From Gigantopelta aegis (taxonomy: Eukaryota; Mollusca; Gastropoda; Neomphalida; Peltospiridae): a DNA stretch of 64,000 nt. The DNA lies in assembly GCF_016097555.1 (NCBI RefSeq), contig NC_054702.1, positions 65,560,513 through 65,624,512 on the forward strand. The letters run 5' to 3'. Numbering within the stretch: position 1 is the first letter of the stretch; every line of letters begins with the position of its first letter. Below are positions 1 through 13,200 of the stretch, piece after piece. The translations under genes and the position numbers were made by a program. The notes below the pieces were generated by a model. It saw only the letters and a program-made list of their open reading frames with translations, had not been told where the DNA came from and did no database searches.

Positions 1-1
1 C

Positions 2-180
2 AAGATCCACGAAGGTGTCCCACAGGGAGGTGTTATACCTCCAACTCTGTTCAACATCTATATAAATGATGTGTCAACAAACTTCTCCAAGTATGTATCA
101 CACGCTCTCCGTGCAGATGATCTGGCCATCTGGAGCTCTGCTGAGAAACTAAACATTACTATGTGCCGAGTACAGGATAC
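2..180 (+). pseudogene. Non-LTR retrotransposon reverse transcriptase fragment
   Basis: The frame starting at base 2 reads EGVPQGG, then PTLFNIYINDV, then RADDLAIW. This is the order and spacing of the palm motifs of LINE-type reverse transcriptases (GVPQGS, then YADD). Similarity fades near base 180, although the frame stays open to about 289. The residue before ADD, normally aromatic, is arginine, and there is no fingers or thumb domain in view. It is therefore a dead internal fragment, cut by the window edge on the left. Jockey/CR1-like clades fit best, but the clade cannot be fixed from 60 residues. Confidence 0.75.
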
Positions 181-739
181 CCGTATAGTGATTTCCCTAG
201 AAATTTGGCAAGGCATGGTAGACCAAACACTTTTGGGGCATTTTCACCATTTTTGGGGCACTTGTATTTCATTAAAAATACACAAAAATTAATTGAAATA
301 AACATTAATGTAATTTATGTGCTTCTTTAATAAATGAATGGCAAAAGATATAAAAGGCATACTTTATTAATTAATAATACCTTTTTGGGTGTTTTATTAT
401 AAAGGCAATTTTAGAATTAATTACTGAAAAAGGCTTCTTTAATCTCAGGGCAGCATGGTGCTGATTAAGGCAAGATGGTGCTAGACTATTGAGGCATGGT
501 GCCGCACCATGCTAAAACAAGCTAGGGAAAACACTACTCTTAACCACATCAATGAGTGATCCAAAACCTCATACGCCTTTCAAAGACCTTTTAAGACATA
601 AAAATTAGTCTTGGTTGTTATTTTGATTTTGTGTGTTTTTTTATATAAAGATACTCTTTTAAACTCTGAAATTCTTAAGTTATAGTGAATACTAATAATT
701 AGCATATCAGTGTGTTTGAAAGGCGTATGAGTCCAGTGT
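181..739. other. AT-rich intergenic sequence, no gene seen
   Basis: No convincing reading frame or RNA gene. Around 440-530 there are loose repeats of a GGCA(A/G)GATGGTGC-like motif, too irregular to name. Confidence 0.4.
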
Positions 740-854
740 TTAGAACGTCGCCATGCGTGTCAGCTGAAATTGTCTGCCAGCGTAACTGTCTGCTAGAATC
801 CGCTCGGTAAAGTCAGACTTTTTTCCTTTAATTCAAAGTGAAGATCGTTTCAAA
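740..854 (+). other. Candidate 5' untranslated exon of the lark-like gene
   Basis: A stretch without repeats ends in a consensus donor GTAAGT at 855-860. The first coding exon of the lark-like gene begins at an acceptor (AG 4141-4142) only 6 nt before its ATG, so a non-coding upstream exon must exist. This is the clearest donor upstream, but the exon start and the link are guesses; other donors between 1 and 4 kb are possible. Confidence 0.25.
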
Positions 855-910
855 GTAAGTATTTCTTGGTCTCAGATTAGGGTGGGGAAATGTGATGGTA
901 ATCGTTATTA

Positions 911-1036
911 CCCCCCCCCCCCCAGCCAGTTCGCCCCCGGTCAGTTCGCCCCCAGTTTGACCTGTTCGCCCCATGTACCAGTTCACCCCCAACTGTTTGC
1001 CTGTTCGCCCCCAAATATTTGTCAGTTCGCCCCCAA
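911..1036 (+). repeat. C-rich minisatellite, left arm of inverted pair
   Basis: After a run of 13 C, about six imperfect copies of a CAGTTCGCCCCC-type unit (12 to 20 bp spacing) follow. The same unit recurs on the opposite strand at 1571-1708, so the two arrays form arms around about 530 bp. Confidence 0.75.
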
Positions 1037-1340
1037 TTAGTTGTTACTTTTAAACAATTATTGTACTGTTTCTTTAGAGGATGTTAAAGTGTGTTTGTGT
1101 TGTGTGTGTTTCTTTTCTTAGAGGGGAGGGTTGATGTCCTTCCACAATTTGGACTGATCATGAATCATGAGAATTGTAATACGGGGTTATATTTCTAACT
1201 GAGGGATTATTGCGGGGGTTCTTTTGGCCACTAATTAGTAACCATGAAAATCAAAAAAGATGATCATCTTCTAAAAACACTATGACTGATTACATTTAAC
1301 AGGTTAACACGTGATAATGGCCATAAAAGCGCGTAACGAC

Positions 1341-1440
1341 CAGCCTAGCCAAGGCCGGCTCTTGTGCCCGTGACAGGCGTGCGCTACAACAGCTTGTTCT
1401 GAATGTGCACGTAAAACCCTATGACCTGACCTGACCTGCC
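1341..1440 (+). repeat. Interspersed repeat family B fragment
   Basis: Contains AAGGCCGGCTCTTGTGCC, GTGACAGGCGTGCGCTACAA and CGTAAAACCCTATGACCTGA, ending in TGACC repeats. Related copies lie at about 2950-3105 (+) and 27657-27880 (-). No coding potential. Probably a SINE or MITE 3' part; class not recognised. Confidence 0.6.
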
Positions 1441-1570
1441 TAGCCTGGCATTCATATTCAACATAGAACAAACACGTATGGATATATCAGAACAGAACTT
1501 TATTACAATCAGGCCGTTCCATCACCAATATAAAAATTTCATGACTTTCCAGGCCAGGAACATGACCCGA

Positions 1571-1708
1571 ACTGACTGGGGGCGAACTGGTACCTTTGTA
1601 GGGGCGAACTGGTTATGCATGTGGGGGCGAAATGACTGGGGGTGAACAGACCGGGGGCGAACAGACCTAGGGGCGAATTGACTGGGCGCGAACTGGCTGG
1701 GGGGTGAA
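1571..1708 (-). repeat. G-rich minisatellite, right arm of inverted pair
   Basis: About seven degenerate copies of GGGGGCGAACTG, the reverse complement of the unit at 911-1036. A long open frame on the minus strand here comes from the repeat and is not a gene. Confidence 0.75.
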
Positions 1709-2386
1709 ACGTCTGGTACCCATTTTGACCACAATTTCATTTCGAGCAAAATTCCTCGCAACCGTTGTCCAGAAACTGCTAATGGCGGAATGGCTAGGCC
1801 AGGTAAACCTTGCTGTTGTGTTTGCACGCGAGGTTTATCTTGGTGAACTAAATTGAACGAAGAACTTGGGCAAGTTGCCCTCCAATAGAGGGCAAAAATT
1901 GCGTTAGAAATAGCCTGCATCGTGAAACCTTTAAAAAGAATAAAAACCTCTAAGTGAATTACCTCTGATGAAGAGTATCTTGCAACTCTTTTTGACGTTC
2001 ATAATATTCTACATTTGAAGTCGCCATTTTGAAACATATTTGTTGCTACGCAGTTATCTCCCCTTGTAGGGAAACACTTCCGTCATATTCGGATGAGTTC
2101 CGAGTACATCCGAAGTCAAAATACCCCAAAAGAGGGCGCTGCTCTGTGAAGCCATCGGTTGTTTTGTACAGAAATTATGTTAGTGTTTTGTTAATTTTCT
2201 CTGTGTTTTGGTTATTTCACTTAAATTAAAGCTCCTAGTTAAGAAATTTTAATATTAATAGTTTTACAGTGTACATTACAGATGGACAACGTTATGCAGT
2301 AATTATATTGCGAGGCGTGCGTCGTCAATACATTGAATTACATTGACATGATTGTTCGCGCGTTTCGTGAATCATCATTGATTTAT
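1709..2386. other. No gene seen
   Basis: Low-copy-looking AT-rich sequence with short open frames only. Nothing recognisable. Confidence 0.35.
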
Positions 2387-2446
2387 GGGGTGGGATGTAG
2401 CCCAGTGGTAACGCGGTTGGTCTCGGATCTATGCCCGTCGGTGGTA
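2387..2446 (+). mobile_element. SINE head fragment (head 1, tRNA-like)
   Basis: GGGGTGGGATGTAGCCCAGTGGTAA followed by a diverged B-box region and CCGTCGGTGG matches the 5' end of the common SINE of this window. The body and tail are missing. Confidence 0.7.
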
Positions 2447-2949
2447 TATGCATACCAAACTTGAAACTGCGTTGGCCTAACGACAAAAATACGAATATGA
2501 CTTTTACGGAAATACTATTCAACATTTTTCAGCAACAATACGTGAAACAAAATAGATTGCAACCAGTTAACATATAAACAATCAACATTCATTTCATTGT
2601 GGATGTAAAGCAAATCCATTCTTATGATTCTAGTATTAAACCAAAGTGAAGTGCCCTCCAGTAAATACGAAAGAGTGCAATGTTTCTAATTGCATTCAGG
2701 TCCATGCGTTAGCAAAACATATTGTACCATTGATGTCAATTGTGCAAATCATGGGGAAAATATCGGCCCGCCCCCCCCTATTAATGTAAAGAGGGATTAT
2801 TTTGATGGGGCTTATTATATATGGAATGAATGTAGGGGGGACCCGGCGGATATTTTGCCATCCCGTGCTTAGTTGCAATTAACAGGTTAAAACCCATCCC
2901 ACTGCTGATCCTAGTCAGGTTACTTGTGCTTTCTTGCACTTGTCAAGTG

Positions 2950-3105
2950 CGGGTGGTCCCTTCTCCCACTCAACACAACCCCTTTCTTACAAGTCCTTGA
3001 CGAAGGAGCCAGTGGAAACCTACACCTTTGTCCATGACAGGCATGTGCTACAACAGCTTGCATTGAATCGATGCATGTGCACGTAAAACCCTATGACCTG
3101 ACGTG
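2950..3105 (+). repeat. Interspersed repeat family B fragment
   Basis: GTCCATGACAGGCATGTGCTAC and TGTGCACGTAAAACCCTATG match the copy at 1341-1440, with an extra 9-bp insertion in the middle. Confidence 0.6.
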
Positions 3106-3119
3106 ATTGAAAAATGTAG

Positions 3120-3219
3120 CATGTTTCCTCTCTTATGTCAAAATTACCAAATGTTTGATGTTCAATAGCCAATGATTAATAAATCATTGTGCTCTAGTGG
3201 TGTTGTTAAACAAAACAAA
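3120..3219 (+). mobile_element. SINE tail 1 fragment
   Basis: Carries the tail consensus: ATGTCAAAATTACCAAATG, CAATAGCCAATGATTAATAA and TAGTGGTGTTGTTAAACAAA. It abuts the family B fragment on its left. Confidence 0.8.
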
Positions 3220-3461
3220 TTAGCCATGGGAAATTATGGTTTTGTAGCAGTTTTTGTTTTTAATAAATTCTAAACATGTATGTCATGCTGATCATAGCTT
3301 TAAATTACACCAAAGCCGAGATGATAAAGGGTGTGCCCAAAATAAACAGGCTCAAATTAAGTACCTCAATTTTCACTGCAAATGAATTCCTATTTTTTAT
3401 ACAAACTACCTTACTAAACATCAAGAAGTTTTAACTACCCATTTACCTCATTGCATTGCTT

Positions 3462-3585
3462 CAGGTGCATGCTTCGCAGGATCGAACCACCTTTGTGGAT
3501 CCCTCCACCATTTATTGTTTTTTACATTCCAACCAGTGCACCACAACTGATCAAAGGCCATGGTTTGTGGGAAAGTGCATATATC
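3462..3585 (+). mobile_element. SINE fragment with head 3
   Basis: A tRNA-like B-box area (GCAGGATCGAACC) is followed by TTCCAACCAGTGCACCACAA and CAAAGGCCATGGTTTGTGGG, the start of the shared SINE core. It is truncated after the core. Confidence 0.6.
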
Positions 3586-4142
3586 CTAACATGTTTTAAA
3601 AAATATATTTTATTTCATGATACAAAAGCTATAGTTTGATACATAATCTATTTGACATCAGATTCACGTTGCTTGAAATTCCACCCAAACACTCATGTTT
3701 ATCCAAGCTAATTGGCTATAGCTTACAAGTTATTATGATTTTGGAGGCATGTCGTTGCTCAACATCGATTTCAATCTACCACCCATTCAGACCAACAACT
3801 TTTAAATCGGCTGACCTATTGGATGCACTTCTTACATAATATTTACAAATGTGAAATCATGATTCATCTGGTTTGTAAAGCAAATAATAATAATACTAAT
3901 GACATAGTTGGCTAATTAAAATATGCATAAAGAGTCGCCCTTGTTTTTATTACATCCAAATAATTTTTTAATAATTTAATAAGATAATTTTAGAAACTAG
4001 AGAAATACAGTTGTTATAGATGTATAAAATTAAAAAAAAAAAATATTGCTATATCTTTACTAATTTAGTTTTTTCTTTGTATCCTGCTTGAATCAGTATG
4101 CATTTTACACTATTGTCAAAAAATTTCCCGTTTAATTTTCAG
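3586..4142. other. Sequence upstream of lark-like exon, no feature seen
   Basis: AT-rich, no repeat recognised. It ends in a good polypyrimidine tract and the acceptor AG at 4141-4142. Confidence 0.4.
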
Positions 4143-4283
4143 ATAATCATGTCGAGGAAAGTGTCGACAAAGGTTTTTATTGGCAACATGCCCGACACAT
4201 GTCGAAAGACAGACTTAGAGGAGATGTTTTCTAAATATGGAGAAATCGTCGAGTGTGACATTGTCAAAAATTTTGGCTTTGTG
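4143..4283 (+). CDS. lark: Lark-like exon 1 (coding from 4149)
   Basis: Acceptor AG at 4141-4142, six bases of 5' UTR, then ATG at 4149 with A at -3. It encodes 45 codons through the first half of the RRM and ends in phase 0 at donor GTAAGT (4284). Confidence 0.85.
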
Positions 4284-7200
4284 GTAAGTTGACACATTTT
4301 GCTACCTTTTATATTTAATTTGCCTACCATAGTTTACCCATAGATATAAACAAGTTGGATCTTCTCAATGTCTGACTTTTTAATGGTCATTTGAAAAACC
4401 CAAATTGGATTACATGATCAAACAATGGAAAATGCCACAGTAGTGAACCACAAGAGTGAAAATCGGACAGGGCTAAGCCTGAATGAGAAGATTTATTTTA
4501 AATATTAACACCATGCATAAACTATCGGCTATATTAATCATTCAGGGACAAACTTTCCAAAGCATACACAATTTGTGTTAAAATACTAAAATTCAGTTAG
4601 GGAAGTATTTATTCTTTATAGGTCTATTCCCAGCAAACGTTTATTAAATAGGCAGTGAGTAATCATTGGCAACTATCTATTAATAACATCCCTGAGAACA
4701 CATACATGTTAGATTACTACTTGAATCTATAGTAATCCACCGGCCTCTGTGGCGTCGTGGCAGGCCATCGGTCTATAGGCTGGTAGGTACTGGGTTCGGA
4801 TCCCAGTCGGGGCATGGGATTTTTAATCCAGATACCGACTCCAAACCCTGAGTGAGTGCTCCGCAAGGCTCAATGGGTAGGTGTAAACCACTTGCACCGA
4901 CCAGTGATCCATAACTGGTTCAACAAAGGCCATGGTTTGTGCTATCCTGCCTGTGGGAAGAGCAAATAAAAGATCCCTTTCAGCCAATCGGAAGAGTAGC
5001 CCATGTAGTGGCGACAGCGGGTTTCCTCTCAAAATCTGTGTGGTCCTTAACCATATGTCTGACGCCATATAACCGTAAATAAAATGTGTTGAGTGCGTCG
5101 TTAAATAAAACACTTCTTTCTTTCTTTCTATAGTAATCCCTTCTTACTATGCAGCTACATATATTGTTATTTCTTGTCTGGAATAAGCTGTTTAATGCTT
5201 ATTTTTAGCATTTTGCTGATCCAACATGTGCTAAAACAGCTGTCGACAATTTGAATGGCATTCAGTTTCAAGGAACTGATCTAAAGGTTGAGGTAAGTGA
5301 TGAATCAGTAGAGGTTGTACCTTTAATATTAAAATTCTATCAAATGACATGTTTGAGATTTATATTTCTCATGAAGTTATTACATGTTTATGTCTCTATG
5401 AATTGGGTACATATTTGGTTATGTATATAATTAAATAAGTTTGTTCATGCAAAGTTTATAAATTATGTTTTTGTTTCGCATTTATAAAGTCAAAGTGAAA
5501 TAAAGGTACATGTATTACTTTTCTGACTGTCAACTTAATTAAAATTAAAACTTAATTTTTTTTTTTTTTTTTTATTTAAAAAAAAAAAACGTGCATTGAG
5601 ATGAATATCTTTGGATGCAACTGTTGAAGACGATAAATAAGTTTATGATAGGCAAGACTTTTCATTTTGTGGAATTCTTGTTTATTACTGTTAAAACTAA
5701 CTTATTTTGTATTTTTAACTTGTATACAGTCTGACCTCATTACAACAACCGTCATTACTTAGTACGACATTTACATCATCTAACCACAAATTGTTGGGAA
5801 CAAACTTACATCAGTGTTATTCTGTTCATTACACCGGAATTCACACCTTCCGGCACTAACAGAGCAAATTAAGAACCAATTGTACATCCAACATTTGAAA
5901 ACACCTCTCTACAACAACATTACATAATCACAGACACTGTGGCACATTGGCAGTACACACACAGCCACTTAGAATACTTGATCTCATAAGTGAGCCGACA
6001 GTGTCACATGCTGTCCAAGCTACCGATGTCTGCTAAATCTATAGACATGTATTGCTTTTGCAAATAAGCCTTTTCTCAACCAATTAAAGGATTAACTTCG
6101 AACAATCAAATCTTCTATCTGTAGGATATTTTGTAAATGAAACAGGTACCAATCGTAGATGTCTTTAACCAAAGAATATATGTATGTGTATTTGTTGTTT
6201 CTAATAATAATTGCAATGCATTAATTATTAATTAGTATTGTTTCTTACATCATTTTGGCAAAGGAGATAACTCATAACAATTTGATACAATAGCAATTTC
6301 GATATAACGACAAAGTGATCCAGGGACGAACATGGTCGTCATAACGAGGTCTGACTACATATTTTGGTGGGTTTAAAAATTTTTGGGGTGGGGGGGGGGG
6401 TATTCATATACAAGTTTGCCTTTGTATGACACCCAGTACCCAGTGTATATTTTTGTGCTGGGGTGTCGTTAAACATTAATTAATTAATCAATCTTTGTTT
6501 TTCAGTTATCTCATAGCCGAGTAAGACAAAAACCTGGCATGGGAGGACAGGGAGACTGTTATAAATGTGGCAAGAGTGGCCACTGGTAAGATGCTTTTTA
6601 AAAAAAATATTTAGTATTTTAGACCATCCTGGAAATAAAAAAAAATATTGTATTCTGGCTCATCAGTGTAGCTTTGAGCTTGTTGTTTGGCATTTTATAT
6701 TGGGAAAAAAGAGAGTATGCAGGAGTCACAACACTGGAACAACTTTAAGATATGTGGATTATTTTGTTAATTTTTTTTTTTGTAATTGCTAATTTAATGG
6801 ATATTTTATTATCCAAAAACTAAATGTTGTAGCAAGCTACTTTGTATGAAAATTAGCAATTGGTTAATTTGGCAATGAACAAGGTGAACCCTGTTAAAAT
6901 TAAGATGAAGAATCGAGTTACCAAAAGTAAAGATGTCATGCATTTTTTCTTCTTTTGTCGGTGCAGTTAGAGCAGGCCTTCTAGAATACGGTGGCCCGAT
7001 ACCCGAGGCCAGTGTTTTTTGGATTCGGGCCAGTAAAAGTTACTTTGTGCAATCCCGATGGCAGTGTTCGAGATTAAAAATTGTGGGCAGTATCCCAGTT
7101 GGATACTAACATTTCAAAATCTGATATCCCACCTGAGAATTTAGTATCCCACTTAAACGAAATGCATAAATAACATCATAACTAACTTGGAAGACATTGT

Positions 7201-10200
7201 TCTCGTTCCCAGTCTATTGCTACGCCGCAATCGAAATCGCGGAATTCGTGAAATTCGCAATCAGACGGAATCGGCAAAAAGATTTGTTGCATCTATGTTT
7301 GAGTAATACTGACATAAATTAATATTTAGCAGTAATATATAAGTGTTTCTGACATTACTAATGATAAACCTACCTGTATCAATTTTCTGCAGATGTGGAA
7401 TCAATATCTCAAATAAAATTTGAAGGGACGAAACATCCAACAAAAACGATAGCGACTTCCCAGTCAATTGCTATGCCGCTATTGCTCCAGTGTAGCATTA
7501 GACTGGGTAACAAGTTAGAGAAGATATTACTATGGCATAGCATTAGACTGGGTACGAGCTCAAAAATACTGTTACTTAACTTCACCAGTATATGACGACT
7601 TTCATTGTTTCAGCGAAAAATAAAAATGCAGGATTAAAAAAACCAACAACATTATATGGTATCCCGGTGGGATACTGGGTTATTGAAGTCTGGTATCCAA
7701 AATTGAATTCTGGTATCATCGGGATACCGTTAATCTCGAACATTGGATGGCAAGTGGTAAAAAAATTCTACAACGCTACGTCTTACGATCATACAAAAAA
7801 AAAAAAAGCATCTACAAGTCACTTCTTTCGATTTGCTATCACATGCATTATTTCACTAACAAATAGTTGGCCACCAGTAATCTCTGACCCATCCATGACA
7901 TCAATATACCTACTGATATAACTTTATTAAAGTTATAAAGTGTAAACATTGGAAAAACAAAAGTTCATTGTTTTGCCGCCATTTTGATTTTTTACACTGA
8001 AATCCAAAAATTTGTTACTCTAATACTAATAATAAGCAAAACGATAACCAGTCTTTTATTAGTTTTAAAGGTTGTACGTCACTATTTACAAATACTTTAA
8101 ATGTGTAAATTATTAATTTAATTTATAAAATATAACATAAATTGCAAAAAAAAAAGAAGAAGAAGAAGAAGCTTAAGAACACAGTATCATGAAATGGATA
8201 ATTTAACAAAGTACCCAAATTGCAAAATTACTAATATGGTGTGTGTGTGTGGGGGGGGGGGGGGGGCTTAAACTGCAATACATGTACACTTTATGCTAAT
8301 AAAGGTTCTTAATTGTTTCTTTTCTCTTTTTGATTTTTGAGGGGGTGAGTAAGTTCCCATTCATAAGTAAATGAATAATGCTGTTAATTGTTGTAATATC
8401 TCGGTAACATGGATTATTTTTTATAACTTATGTGGTTTTAGTGGAAATAATTATTTTAAAATTTTAATAGGTACAGTAACTTTATTCTAAACTGATGAAA
8501 ATTATTTGCATATTTTTCTAAACAAACCATAAAGCATGCCCAATGAGTCTGTCTGTTGTGTAAATTGATTAAACATGATCTCAGTATGAAAAATGGATAT
8601 TAAAAAGTTAATTATTTTAATTTACTGTATTTTTCACCATGGCCAGTGAATTTTCAAATCCACTGGCCCTATGGCAAGTGAATTTTAAAAATATTCTAGA
8701 ACCCCTGTAGAGATTGATTTTCATTTATCACTTATCATATTATTTAGTAAATAACGGGTGTCAAAAGTAAATTACTATTTATTAACCTTCTGACTATTGC
8801 AGGTGAGTTATCTCACCCGACATTACGTAAGTCGCCATACTATACACTATACAGTGCATTCCACAATTCATATTTCCAACCGTTTTGCAGCAATTACAAA
8901 ATGTCGCTGTCATTTTCAGAAATCGATAGCTGATTGTGACAGCTAATTTGATCATAAATTTGGCATTTTTCCTAACAATGAAAATCATGAAATATTGGGA
9001 TATCGATCGTAGTTCGTTTCCAAAAAAGATCTGGTCAGAAAAACACAGTTATTGGGAATAATGGACATAAATACTGGACATCTGGCCACAAATGCACACA
9101 AGTAAATGCAACATTTTGCCTAATTTTAATCAATATTAACTGATGTAAAATATAAAAATTACAAACACACACAAAAATAATACTTATTGATTTAAATATA
9201 AACTTTAAAATCTTAAGTGAAAATAAAAGTTATTTAAATTTGTACCCCATCAACATGATTTTTGTTAAAAATTAATCCAGTAGTCAGAAGGTTAATAGTT
9301 TTTAAATGTCAGACATGATTAAATATATTTAGATGTGCTTAATTGGAAAATGACACTCCACATATTCACACAAAAATAAGCCAGTGCTTTTTAAGGATTC
9401 CTTGTCTGTAATAATATTATATATATGTGATTTTTTATTACAGTATATATATTTTCAGGTCAAAGGATTGTCCATCTGGACCGTGAGTATTTTCATATTG
9501 TAATATATTGTGTATTAGGTAGTTTGAAAGTCTGTTATTGCTAAACAGCTTGCCATACTTTGAGGTATTGTAATAATTTCATTATTGAGTACTTATAAAA
9601 TGTTTATTTTTATTATTTGCTATTCTGATTTGATGGCTGAAGAATAGAAATTATGTTTTGTTACAATTTTTGTATTTTATTGTAAAACAAGTGGAAAGTT
9701 AAAATTGTTTTGTTTAACAACACCACTAGAGCATATTGATTAATTAATCATCTGCTATTGGATTTCAAACATTTGGCAATTCTGACTCGTAGTCATCAGA
9801 GAACACCTGCTACATTTTTCCTAATGGAGCAAGGAATCTGTTAAATGCACTTTCCCACAGACAGGAAAGCACAAACCACGGCCTTGACCAGTTGTGGTGC
9901 ACTGATTGGAACAAGAAAAAGACTAATGTTATTGAGTTCCAACATATTTAAATAAATGTTAGTAAAAATCACTGAATTGACAGAACAAGACCCAGATACC
10001 CTCCAAGGGAAAGTCCGTATGCGCGACCTCGAGATCCGTACGATGACCCTTACTACAGAGACCGATATTTGCCACCGCCACCTCCGATGGACCGATACCG
10101 ACCCTACCCAGACATCTACGATCGCAGGCCACCTCCTCCACCCAGAGATCCGTATTACAGAGACCGAGATCCGTACACAAGACCTCCACCGGATTATTAC

Positions 10201-13200
10201 AGGAGATCACCACCTAGGTATGTATTTTAAAGTTGTAATGTCGGGGATATTTGTAATACTAAAATATAAAAGATATAATACTGTAGATCCTGAAATTAAT
10301 GTGATCATAATATTAATGCGAAAAATGTGAGTTTGTGTTATTCGCATTAATATATAATTTGACACATTTATTTGTATGTTTTGTCCATCAGTGTGTCTCA
10401 CACGCTATTAAACAAACAAAGATTAAAATTATAGTACATTTATAAAACAACTGGAGCACAATTCATCGTAGGCAAGACAGACTAATTGTCTTATAGTTGA
10501 GCAAAAGCTGACACGATTCATCGCGCATGAATGGGTTTTAGCACACTATTCCTGAGGTCATCCATTTTTTTGTTTTTACTGTTCAAGTTTGCTGCAACTT
10601 TCTCGGCATATCTTAGGAAGATACAGTTGTAATAGTACATGTTTGCTCATGTTTAGCCAGATTTAGGTGAATATATACATGTTAGATAAACAATTGCTGC
10701 AAAAATATGCTTTGATTTGATCTCACAGGAAAAAAATAGGGACTAAACAGGTTAATTAATGTGTACCCTGACATGTTGGTGAGTTGATCTCATTGAAGAC
10801 GCCCAACTCAGGGTTAGTCGAAAAATGCACAGACGTGTTATTAGGAAAGTAGTATTTCATATGGAGGTCAATCGCATTAATTTCAGGATCTATAATATAT
10901 TTTCTAGTACCTTTTTGATCTTTGGACAAATGAATATTTCTAATAATAAGGCTTTGCTAAAACCAATTTAAGCAGTGTATTTTCTGTTTTCCTGTCATTA
11001 ATCTTATGCAACAAAAATGTCATCATTTTATTATTAGTATATTAGATGTCACCAGCACCAATAGAAATGGGCTCAATTTTTACTGCTAAAAATTCACTTG
11101 TCTGTCAATATTTTTCACTTGTCAAATTAAATGGTTTGTTTTCTTTAAGTACAAGGATGATGTTTTTGTTTGCTGAAGATAAAACTGCAGTGAACAATGT
11201 TACTTGTCCACTAGACAACCATTGAGATAACGTTTGCTTGCCTGAGCTGATTTTTACTAGTCAGGACAAATGGACAAGTTCTTATTTCAAATGTAGTCAT
11301 GGGATGACATATGTATTGGATTTATGCTTTGTTGTAACTCTTTGTTGCATAACATTAAAAAAGTAAATCAAATAGTAATTTTCATAGTATACATGGAAAA
11401 TAATATAGACACAAATTTTATGCTTTGCAACTGTTTTTACCAGAAGAAATGTTACAAATAAAAATTTAATCTTTATTTTCAAAAGTCATTGTTCAGTTAA
11501 AATACTGAAAACAGCTTGTGACTGTATGAATTGAATATCTTGGTTCGTTTGTTTCAGAGATCCTTACTATGATGATTACTACAGGAGACGGTGAGTCGAG
11601 ATGTTTACAAACTTCAATATTGTCAAGCTTTTGTGGTGTGCGGGTGCATGGTTTCATTGTTTATTATGTAGAGTAATGTCATGTTATGTGAATTGTGTAA
11701 TCCGATATGGTGTTCTTGTTTGGTAAACTTGATTTGCCCTAAATACTTTCAAAATGTTGTGTCTATCTGTAGTTTGAATTACAAAACTAAAATGTATTTT
11801 GGGGGATACATTTTGTTTTCAAGTGTTTGCTGCCCTTGGCTTGGAAAATGATCTCCTTTTGCACTTTTTTTTTTCTTTCTTTGTGAGGTAATGCATGTAA
11901 AATATCGCTTGCTGCTCTGTGGTTATAAGAGTAGTACTGTGTTGGCGGTGGTGGTTTTCATCTTAACACTGTACACATGCTTAAATTAATTTACATAATT
12001 ACTGCTGACTATACAAAATGTGGTGTAATATCAAATATTCCTTTTACTCCTAATTTTGTCGGTTTAAATTTGGTCTTTACAATAAGTTAAGAGTGTATTC
12101 CAGTAATGGGTCGAAAAAGGATAATATTTGTTATTATGGATAGCTTCTTTTGGTCTGAATGTTAAATGTTTATTGCTGGCAAGTTGTGTTATCAAGTAGG
12201 GTCTGATGTACACTGTATTGTATGTGAATTAACGTTTCCTCATGGTAAGGATCTTGGTAAAGATATTTACATGTGAGGATGGATGAATTGTACATATTTA
12301 TAGTATGCATGTAAGTTGGTTGTGGAAAAAAATATTTAATAAACATTTTGTTTTTAGCATGAATTGTACAATTGGGATTGTTGTTTCAATCAACTGTATT
12401 ATATTTTTAAACCTCAAAATGTGTGCACTGTGCACTGAGCCTGAAGGTTTGTGTGTACATTATTCAGTATTTACTATTTTACAGCATATGTTGGCGAGAC
12501 TTTTTAGGTGTTTTGTTTTTGTTGGGTTTTTGTAAAGTATGCTGAACATTCAGTTGATAGTGTACTGCAGCACTTTGTGTTGATCTCTCCATTATGATGT
12601 GGGAAGGGCATAGATTGAAGTGTTTCATAAAAAGTGGTTTCTGTTTAGACTATAAGCACAGTAGACGCAGTAAAAAGCAATTGACTACGGTCACTTTTCA
12701 TATTTGCCCACTAATGATGTGTTATTTAGTAATGGGAAGATAATTGGTTAATAAGCCGTAAATCTCCCATTAATTTGATTTGTTACATGAGTCCCTGTGA
12801 ATGTTTCATAGCTGACTTTATCAAATATTACTTAATTGAACCATTGGTCCTAATCATTGAGTACAATTTTTGAATGTTACCACAAGACAGAGTTAATTCC
12901 CTTCTACTTCTCTGTGGTCTTTGGCACAGGAAGTAATAAACGTTTTTACCATTATATTCAGTTTATATTATATAATACTACATGTACATTTTATTCGGAT
13001 GCTTGTCAGAATCCACAAATGACACGTTTGCTGATTAATATTTACATCAGAAAATTGTATTAGATATGTTTCTAAACATTTTAATTATTTTGTTCAGCAA
13101 AAAGTGGGATTTATTTGTTGCTTTAAAATTACACTTCAAAGTGTGGTATAAAGTTGCAAATGTAATTTAATTCCACAAAGCACAATGTACATTTGAGTGT

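Noticed and set aside
1522..1920. 132-codon minus-strand frame
   Set aside because: Half of it is the CAGTTCGCCCC minisatellite; the rest has no recognisable content.
7592..7921. 109-codon + strand frame
   Set aside because: Runs out of the right end of a non-autonomous MITE into flanking DNA.
9956..10330. 124-codon frame on + and 84-codon frame on -
   Set aside because: Shadows of lark-like exon 5. The true frame is set by phase from exons 4 and 6 and reads the RDPY repeats.
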